NCBI RefSeq assembly: GCF_019343475.1
Contig: NZ_CP072453.1
Span: 3,224,001-3,288,000 of the forward strand
Source: Providencia sp. R33
Lineage (GTDB): Bacteria > Pseudomonadota > Gammaproteobacteria > Enterobacterales > Enterobacteriaceae
Length of the DNA stretch: 64,000 nt
Direction of reading: 5' to 3'
Below are positions 58,487-64,000 of the stretch, in pieces (within the stretch, counting starts at the first letter, position 1; the number at the start of each line of letters is the position of its first letter). The position numbers and the translations under genes are program-made. The notes beneath the pieces were generated by a model. The model saw only the letters and a program-made list of their open reading frames with translations. It searched no databases and had not been told where the DNA came from.

Positions 58487-60208
58487 TCATTTAATATCAT
58501 AATCGTTTATTAGCTTCCAGCACCCTTCAAGAAAAGGTTTTAAATCATCCCAATATCTATTAACAAGGGTTTTTTCTGTATTAAAGTCAACAGAGTGGAC
58601 CAAAGACTGTATATTATTAATTGATAGAAGGCTATCTTCATTAGTACGCCCATATCTCTCAATTAATAATTTAACTGCTTCTGTTATATATTTCCTTTCA
58701 TTTAATACACTAGCGATATATGCAGAATTTTTTGCTAAACTATTTTGTGGTTTTGAATTTATACATTTCATGACTTCTTTTGTAGTTGTCTCTAAAAAAA
58801 CTCTCAACATAACAACACATGTTATTGGCTCATCTTTAGATTTTAATTGGCACAGTTCGTAGAATATATGATATTCTTTATTTCTTTTTTCTGGAATAAT
58901 AATATCAGTAACGCCCCAATCGACTAAAATATCTCGATTTCTTGGCAAATCTACATTAGGCCTAGCTTTAATCTTATCTTTCTTACTTGAAATATTTTTT
59001 GAGGGTATCTTTTCTTCTGATTTTTCTACTTTCTCATTTTTAGTGCTTTTATTATCTATTTTATTGTCAGCTTCTTCTACATTCTGAAAATTATTTTTGC
59101 TTTTAGATAAGTAACGCTGCTTAATAGCAGATCTATATTGATCTGCTATTGGCTGCAATTGTTCTCTTACTTCAAGAAATAATGCACTGTCAGTTCGTAA
59201 TGCTGATTTAGCAGTATTCCATGGGAGTAACCCTGCATTTTTTGATATAAATTTAACCCAACAGACATAACCATTATATTCAGAATGCCACTTAGTTGCC
59301 CAACCGTGAACTTTTTCGGTGCTAGCAGCTACAATGACTCGGTCATTACAAGAAAAATAAATACCAAATGAATCCGTCAACTTTTTATTATTAGCTATGC
59401 TATGCCCTTCTTCACCGGGGAAAATATACTCACTATGAATACCACTTTCTATGATTACATCAACACCCTGTATATAAAGACATTTTTTTGTAGGAAGAAA
59501 CTTTCCATCCAATTTTAAACTTGGAGATACACCCTCTATATTTTTTCTAACTTTATTTTTTACATGATGTAAAACTATTTTCAATCCTTTTTTTATATAA
59601 ATAGAATATCTATTAGAAAATTCTTTAATTGCATTATCAAACCACTTTGAATTATGGAAATCATTTTTAATTTCACTTTTTATATTTGACACATTAAATA
59701 AAGATTTTTTTCTTAATTTTGTGGGTACCACATCAGCATATACTGGGGAGTCTTTACCGCCACCAATTGCTTTATTATTAAAGTGAGATTTAAATCCTTC
59801 TATACCATTATCGACATAAAATGAAAACTCAGTTCCCATTTTTAACATAGAGCGTTTTAGGCCTATCCCATATAAGCCAATTCCATATTCATGTTCAGAG
59901 GGCTTGTTAGTATATAACGTTCTAGTAGAAAGTGTATCTCTATCAATACCGGAACAATTATCCAACACACGAAGAGAGTCTTCATCTATCCTAATACATA
60001 TATAAAATCCTGAATAAGATGATGGTAAATTATCATCTCCCCTTGAACATTTTTGTTCAATTAATAAATCTCTTGCTGCATCAATTGAATTATCAACTAG
60101 ATCAAAAATTGCTTCTAATGTTGTAATATCCTTCGTTAAAGCTTCTTCTAGAAATGTTGAGCTAACACCAGTATCAATTGATAAACGGTCTATAATTATA
60201 TTATTCAT
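58487..60208 (-). CDS. GHKL/MORC-like ATPase
   Basis: A 573-residue protein. The N-terminal GHKL ATPase fold has the Bergerat motifs: E32-AIFDLVDN40 (N box), DNCSGID (83-89) and GIGLYGIGLKRSM (109-121). A charged linker (about 375-420) leads to a helical C-terminal domain ending SLVHSVDFNTEKTL then WDDLKPFLEGCW, similar to helical ends of other defence proteins. It starts four bases after dcm. MORC-like ATPases are known beside restriction-modification genes; here no separate nuclease is seen. Confidence 0.8.
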   Translation of the reverse strand: MNNIIIDRLSIDTGVSSTFLEEALTKDITTLEAIFDLVDNSIDAARDLLIEQKCSRGDDNLPSSYSGFYICIRIDEDSLRVLDNCSGIDRDTLSTRTLYTNKPSEHEYGIGLYGIGLKRSMLKMGTEFSFYVDNGIEGFKSHFNNKAIGGGKDSPVYADVVPTKLRKKSLFNVSNIKSEIKNDFHNSKWFDNAIKEFSNRYSIYIKKGLKIVLHHVKNKVRKNIEGVSPSLKLDGKFLPTKKCLYIQGVDVIIESGIHSEYIFPGEEGHSIANNKKLTDSFGIYFSCNDRVIVAASTEKVHGWATKWHSEYNGYVCWVKFISKNAGLLPWNTAKSALRTDSALFLEVREQLQPIADQYRSAIKQRYLSKSKNNFQNVEEADNKIDNKSTKNEKVEKSEEKIPSKNISSKKDKIKARPNVDLPRNRDILVDWGVTDIIIPEKRNKEYHIFYELCQLKSKDEPITCVVMLRVFLETTTKEVMKCINSKPQNSLAKNSAYIASVLNERKYITEAVKLLIERYGRTNEDSLLSINNIQSLVHSVDFNTEKTLVNRYWDDLKPFLEGCWKLINDYDIK

Positions 60209-60212
60209 TCAA

Positions 60213-61370
60213 TTATCCTGCCTTGATAGAATCATTACCTGCTTGCTTTATACTATCTCGAATAACTTCCATTATGTGTTTAGCCATTATAGGAGATACA
60301 CTATTTCCTATCATTCGAAAACTATGCCATTTAGTATAATGAAATACAAACCAATCAGGAAATCCCTGAAGACGCGCAGCCTCTCTTACAGTGATAACTC
60401 TGCCTTCTTCAGGATGAAGTGGTCGGACAGCTTGATGACTTCCTTTATCACTACCAGTTCCAGCCCTCAAGGTGGGACACAAACCATCCCAAGATAAGCA
60501 TTTAGATTTACTGATTGGATCAACTGCTCCGGGTAAAATAGATAAATATCGCTCTTTTACTTTAGGTGAATGCTCTGTATTAAAAAAGCCACTTATATTT
60601 CCATCAAGCAACTGTGCTATTGACTCACTCCAGCCCATTCCTTTCGGAGGTAATTGCCGCATTTCTTTTGCATATGCAGAGAGAGTATTACTGTTATAGT
60701 TTCTATATTTCTGCCACCCAAAGTTGCTTTTATCATTATTTTTTGATTGTACTAATGGAGAAGGCAGATCACTTATCGCATCTCTTACATTATTTTTCCG
60801 GTAAATTTTATTTTTGAATTGATTTAAATCAAAACTATTATTAAATTCATCAGGGATAAAACCAATTACAATAACTCGTTTTCGTTTTGTTGCAGCACCA
60901 AAATTTGAAGCATCAATGATAATTGGCTCAAATATTTTATATTTTTTATCTAATACTTTAAGAGCTGATTTTAGTTCGTATATATTTTTTTCATCCATCA
61001 ATCCCTCAACATTTTCCATAACAAAAAAATTAGGGTTTATTATATTTACAGTTCTAAAAAAGTGGCGCAACAATGAACGGCGAGGATCACTTACATCAGA
61101 ATGTCCCATTCTGCTATAACCTTGGCAGGGAGGACCACCTATAACACCATCAATCTTCCGTGATTGAATAATCGAGGACCAACTATCTTCATTCATTAAT
61201 GATAAATCACCATTAATCACATTTGTGTTAGGAAAATTCAAAGCATAAGCTGACTGCAAAGTTGAATCAATATCAATTGCAGCAATGATGTCAAAACCAG
61301 CTTGCTTCGCGCCGAGCCCAAATCCCCCACATCCGCAAAACAGATCTATAACTAAAGGTGCCTTACTCAT
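60213..61370 (-). CDS. DNA (cytosine-5) methyltransferase
   Basis: A 385-residue C5-methyltransferase. Motif I DLFCGCGGFGLG (9-20), catalytic PPCQ (Cys82), ENV (119-121), KRKRVIVIGF (motif VIII), a variable target region about 230-285, and motif X MIGNSVSPIMAKHI. Start ATG at 61370, with TAGGAA upstream, rather than 61394. Modification partner of the GHKL ATPase. The recognition sequence cannot be read from the protein. Confidence 0.93.
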   Translation of the reverse strand: MSKAPLVIDLFCGCGGFGLGAKQAGFDIIAAIDIDSTLQSAYALNFPNTNVINGDLSLMNEDSWSSIIQSRKIDGVIGGPPCQGYSRMGHSDVSDPRRSLLRHFFRTVNIINPNFFVMENVEGLMDEKNIYELKSALKVLDKKYKIFEPIIIDASNFGAATKRKRVIVIGFIPDEFNNSFDLNQFKNKIYRKNNVRDAISDLPSPLVQSKNNDKSNFGWQKYRNYNSNTLSAYAKEMRQLPPKGMGWSESIAQLLDGNISGFFNTEHSPKVKERYLSILPGAVDPISKSKCLSWDGLCPTLRAGTGSDKGSHQAVRPLHPEEGRVITVREAARLQGFPDWFVFHYTKWHSFRMIGNSVSPIMAKHIMEVIRDSIKQAGNDSIKAG

Positions 61371-61755
61371 AATTTTCCTATTAAAACATAACAATCAGGC
61401 AAAAGGTAAAACTATTCATGATAGTACACTATACTACAGCTATCTTTTTCAAGATAACTACTAGTGAAAATAGTAACCTACCTTCGCCCATGAAGACTTA
61501 CTATTATTAATTATAATTCTCAGAATAAAAAATCACTCTATCTATCTGAATAGATTAAAATTTTAATGTAAATTTCAGACTATCCAGAAACAGTTCTAAC
61601 TTTCTATTTTAACTATTATACTATAATAATAGCTCTTTCAAATTGAATAGAAACATCTTTTATACCTACATATGAGCGTATCCAACATCTGATTTTTATA
61701 TTGCTCGTAACGTTTCGATTCTTTTTCTTCATATTAATATATCCGTATACTCAAT
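61371..61755. other. gap between dcm and the integrase
   Basis: Very AT-rich; should hold the dcm promoter and the integrase 3' end. No gene seen. Confidence 0.4.
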
Positions 61756-63003
61756 TTACTTTCCAAACCCAAACGCTCCCACATGCCCTTCCCTATTCGC
61801 ATCCAGATAATCTGCCCACCATTGCACCATCAAGCGTCTTTCCTCAATATGCTCTGCTTTATGAATATAAGCAGCTCTAACTGAGTTACGTTCTTGGTGG
61901 CTCATCTGCCTTTCTACTGCATCCTTCGACCATAGCCCTGACTCAATCAACGAGCTACACGCCATCGTTCTGAAGCCATGTCCACAGACTTCCGTCTTAG
62001 TGTCATAACCCATCACACGTAATGCATTGTTTACCGTGTTTTCACTCATTGGTTTCCTTGAGTTATGATCGCCGATAAAGATCAGTTCGTGGTTGCCGCT
62101 GAATTGATAGATCTGTTTTAAGATCTCAATAGCTTGTCGGCTTAAAGGCACTAAATGAGTAGTACGCATTTTTGATCCGCGATGTGAGTGTTTAACCCCT
62201 TCTATCTCTTCGCGTTCAGCAGGGATCGTCCACATGGCATTATCAAAATCGATTTCATCCCAACGAGCAAAGCGCAATTCACTGGAACGAATGAAGACTA
62301 ACAAGGTAAGTTTGACTGCAAGTTTAGTTAAAGGTCTTCCCTTATAATCATCAATGCGTTGTAAGAACTCAGGTAGGCGTTTAAGCTCTAATGCCGCTCT
62401 ATGAACTCGTTTGCCTGTCGCAACTGCGCCAGCCATATCTTGTGCTGGGTTATAGTCGATTAAACCGCTTTGTACGGCATAACGCATTATGGCTGTAACA
62501 CGTTGTTGTAAACGCGCAGCAACCTCAAGACGTCCAGACATCTCTACGGCCTTAATGGGTTCGAGGAGATCGCGAGTTTTCAGTTCGGCAATATTACGTT
62601 TGCCAATAGCCGCAAAGATATTGTCCTCAAGGCTTTTGAGTACTCGATGGCTATGTCCTTCAGACCATTTCTTATTCGTCGCGTGCCAATCGCGAGCAAT
62701 CTTCTCGAAAGTGTTAAATTCCTTTTGCTGCTCTTCCTTTAATTCTTTCTTGAGTTCGCGTGGGTCGATACCTAAAGCAACTTGCTTTCTAGCTGCGTCC
62801 CTTCTTTCTCTTGCATCTGCTAAAGAAATTTCAGGGTATACACCAAAAGCCATCAAATGTTGTTTACCGCCAAAGCGGAAACGGAAGCGCCAATATTTAG
62901 AGCCATTGGGGTGAATATAAAGAAACAAGCCATCACTATCTGTCAGTGTATAAGCTTTCTCGTCAGGTTTAGCTGCACGAATTTTTGTATCGGTTAATGC
63001 CAT
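61756..63003 (-). CDS. P4-type tyrosine integrase of the leuX island
   Basis: A 415-residue integrase with the DUF4102 arm-binding domain (IRAAKPDEKAYTLTDSDGLF, LADARERRDAARK), a core-binding domain and catalytic residues R (FIRSSELRFARW), HGFR, HQERNS and Y (RAAYIHKAEH). Intact. Its start is 318 bases from leuX, the normal arrangement for an island integrated at this tRNA. Confidence 0.93.
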   Translation of the reverse strand: MALTDTKIRAAKPDEKAYTLTDSDGLFLYIHPNGSKYWRFRFRFGGKQHLMAFGVYPEISLADARERRDAARKQVALGIDPRELKKELKEEQQKEFNTFEKIARDWHATNKKWSEGHSHRVLKSLEDNIFAAIGKRNIAELKTRDLLEPIKAVEMSGRLEVAARLQQRVTAIMRYAVQSGLIDYNPAQDMAGAVATGKRVHRAALELKRLPEFLQRIDDYKGRPLTKLAVKLTLLVFIRSSELRFARWDEIDFDNAMWTIPAEREEIEGVKHSHRGSKMRTTHLVPLSRQAIEILKQIYQFSGNHELIFIGDHNSRKPMSENTVNNALRVMGYDTKTEVCGHGFRTMACSSLIESGLWSKDAVERQMSHQERNSVRAAYIHKAEHIEERRLMVQWWADYLDANREGHVGAFGFGK

Positions 63004-63186
63004 ATTCTTTATCCTCTACACCCCAGAGTGAGTATATAAACGAGATATCTCAGATTACAGTCGATGATTTCGAGTGACATAACCAACTATGTACCTACGC
63101 CACAGGCTGCACCTTCATTGCTTTAGCATCGGTAATTAGAGATATAATGAGTATACATACATTATCGAAGCGGTGTATATACTCAG

Positions 63187-63196
63187 ATGTATACTC
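63187..63196. promoter_or_regulatory. candidate integrase arm-binding site, right end
   Basis: ATGTATACTC, with an inverted copy GAGTATACAT at 63150-63159 and a matching decamer at the left island end (22560-22569). Confidence 0.45.
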
Positions 63197-63320
63197 ACTC
63201 GGAGGTTGATGTGGGTTGAGTTAGGTTGACATGCATTGACTGAAAATACCGAGGAAACCGTGCAAACACTGGATTTCAGATACAAAAAAAGACGTCTGTT
63301 GACGTCCATTGATGTTCTTA

Positions 63321-63405
63321 TGGTGCCGAAGGCCGGACTCGAACCGGCACACCCGAAGGCGGTTGATTTTGAATCAACTGCGTCTACCAATTCCGCCACT
63401 CCGGC
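63321..63405 (-). tRNA. leuX: tRNA-Leu (anticodon CAA)
   Basis: 85 bases, encoded CCA at the 3' end (63321-63323). Acceptor stem GCCGGAG/CTTCGGC, anticodon loop TTCAAAA giving CAA, long variable arm and GGTTCGAGTCC T-loop as in class II tRNA-Leu. Its 3' part is the attR of the island. Confidence 0.97.
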
Positions 63406-63438
63406 ACTGAAGTGATGTGTTTCTTGGAAAACGCTGCC

Positions 63439-63466
63439 ATTATACTTGCCTTGTGTCCACTGGCAA
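63439..63466 (-). promoter_or_regulatory. leuX promoter
   Basis: On the minus strand TTGCCA, a 16-base spacer and TATAAT, ending 34 bases before the tRNA 5' end. Good sigma-70 match. Confidence 0.75.
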
Positions 63467-63686
63467 CACTTATTCGCGCTGGAGGTGATTGTTCGATTAA
63501 AAATAAAGCATATTGAACAATAATATTGGGCTCGGGTAGGAAAGCTTCTTTTGTTTATATATTGATTAATGAGTATGTTAGTTTTTTGCTAATTATTTTT
63601 ATCGTATCTATGCTTGGGTGGCTAGCGATAGACTATTATTTTTGTTAGTTTAACCGCAATCTAATGCAATGTTGAAAGGCTTTATC

Positions 63687-63773
63687 ATGGGTTTTGTTGG
63701 ATGGATAGCGACAGGGGTCGTTATTGGCATCTTAATTGGTGCAATAATGCGAATTTTCGCTAAGAAAAAATAA
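63687..63773 (+). CDS. 28-residue single-helix membrane protein
   Basis: MGFVGWIATGVVIGILIGAI with a short basic end (RIFAKKK). One glycine-rich helix. AAAGG lies before the ATG at 63687; 63669 (MLKGFI) is an alternative start. It is just beyond leuX, ahead of a lipoprotein gene. Function unknown. Confidence 0.5.
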   Translation: MGFVGWIATGVVIGILIGAIMRIFAKKK

Positions 63774-63822
63774 GATTGGCTGAAAAGCCACTTGCAAACA
63801 ATCATATCGGCTGGCTCCAAAC

Positions 63823-64000
63823 ATGAAGAAATCATTTCTAAAAATTCTGTCTGTATCCGCGTTGTCCCTTGCTTTAATGGCATGTTCAACCAAGACAGAA
63901 AAAACACCTAAGTTTTTACAAGGTAATGATGTTGAATCCTCAGATTGGCAGGTTTTTGAGGGAGATAGAAGGACTTACGAGCGCGTCGCTAAGATTGTCG
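63823..64000 (+). CDS. lipoprotein, 5' part only
   Basis: The gene runs off the right edge. The 59 residues seen are MKKSFLKILSVSALSLAL with lipobox LMAC (cysteine at residue 21), then a polar mature part (STKTEKTPKFLQGNDVES...). Exported and lipidated at that cysteine. Family not identifiable from the fragment. Confidence 0.7.
   Translation, partial: MKKSFLKILSVSALSLALMACSTKTEKTPKFLQGNDVESSDWQVFEGDRRTYERVAKIV

Noticed and set aside
63136..63399. 87-codon minus-strand frame starting MAELVDAVDSK
   Set aside because: It is read through the leuX tRNA gene; this is a well-known false protein from tRNA sequence.
63650..63907. 85-codon minus-strand frame
   Set aside because: It lies opposite two better plus-strand genes with ribosome sites and signal features.

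Overview
The window looks like a chromosome segment from a low-GC member of the Enterobacterales, most likely Morganellaceae and Providencia-like. The reasons are AT-rich genes with E. coli-type products, a fimbrial operon ending in an MrpJ-type regulator, and a leuX-type tRNA-Leu with a P4-type island beside it. The genus is an inference from gene content only.

Region 1 (1-17.7 kb) is a cellulose and c-di-GMP block. On the minus strand lie bcsR-bcsQ-bcsA-bcsB-bcsZ-bcsC and then the 5' part of a PdeK-like c-di-GMP phosphodiesterase. Divergent on the plus strand are bcsE and bcsG, without bcsF, followed by a membrane diguanylate cyclase. BcsA/B would make and export cellulose, BcsZ trims it, BcsC passes it through the outer membrane, BcsE senses c-di-GMP and BcsG adds phosphoethanolamine. 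The two c-di-GMP enzymes could set the signal level.

Region 2 (17.7-22.4 kb) is a scarred stretch. It holds a decayed IS3-group element, an IS1111-type IS110 element, the 3' end of a polymorphic toxin with its intact immunity gene, a symE-like remnant and a DUF6998-type nuclease-like gene.

Region 3 (about 22.5-63.3 kb) is a composite genomic island. Its right end is leuX (tRNA-Leu, anticodon CAA) with an adjacent P4-type integrase. Its left end carries a 20-bp copy of the tRNA 3' end. Inside are: (a) CP4-57-like cargo (a YfjQ-like gene split by a RIT element of three tyrosine recombinases, ArdB, a WYL regulator, YaaW-like, two AlpA copies and an inovirus-Gp2/YfjJ-like gene); (b) a complete chaperone-usher fimbrial operon with three chaperones; (c) a graveyard of IS481, IS3, IS2 and IS21 elements and prophage remnants including a spanin; (d) ArdA, a second integrase killed by one nonsense codon, and a two-gene C5-methyltransferase plus GHKL ATPase module.

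Region 4 (63.4-64 kb) is the chromosome beyond leuX: the tRNA promoter, a tiny membrane protein and the start of a lipoprotein gene.

The most notable structures are the RIT insertion, whose removal restores the interrupted frame; the Dcm-GHKL pair; the repeated gp2-palindrome-alpA module; and the paired att sites and 140-bp direct repeats that show stepwise island build-up.
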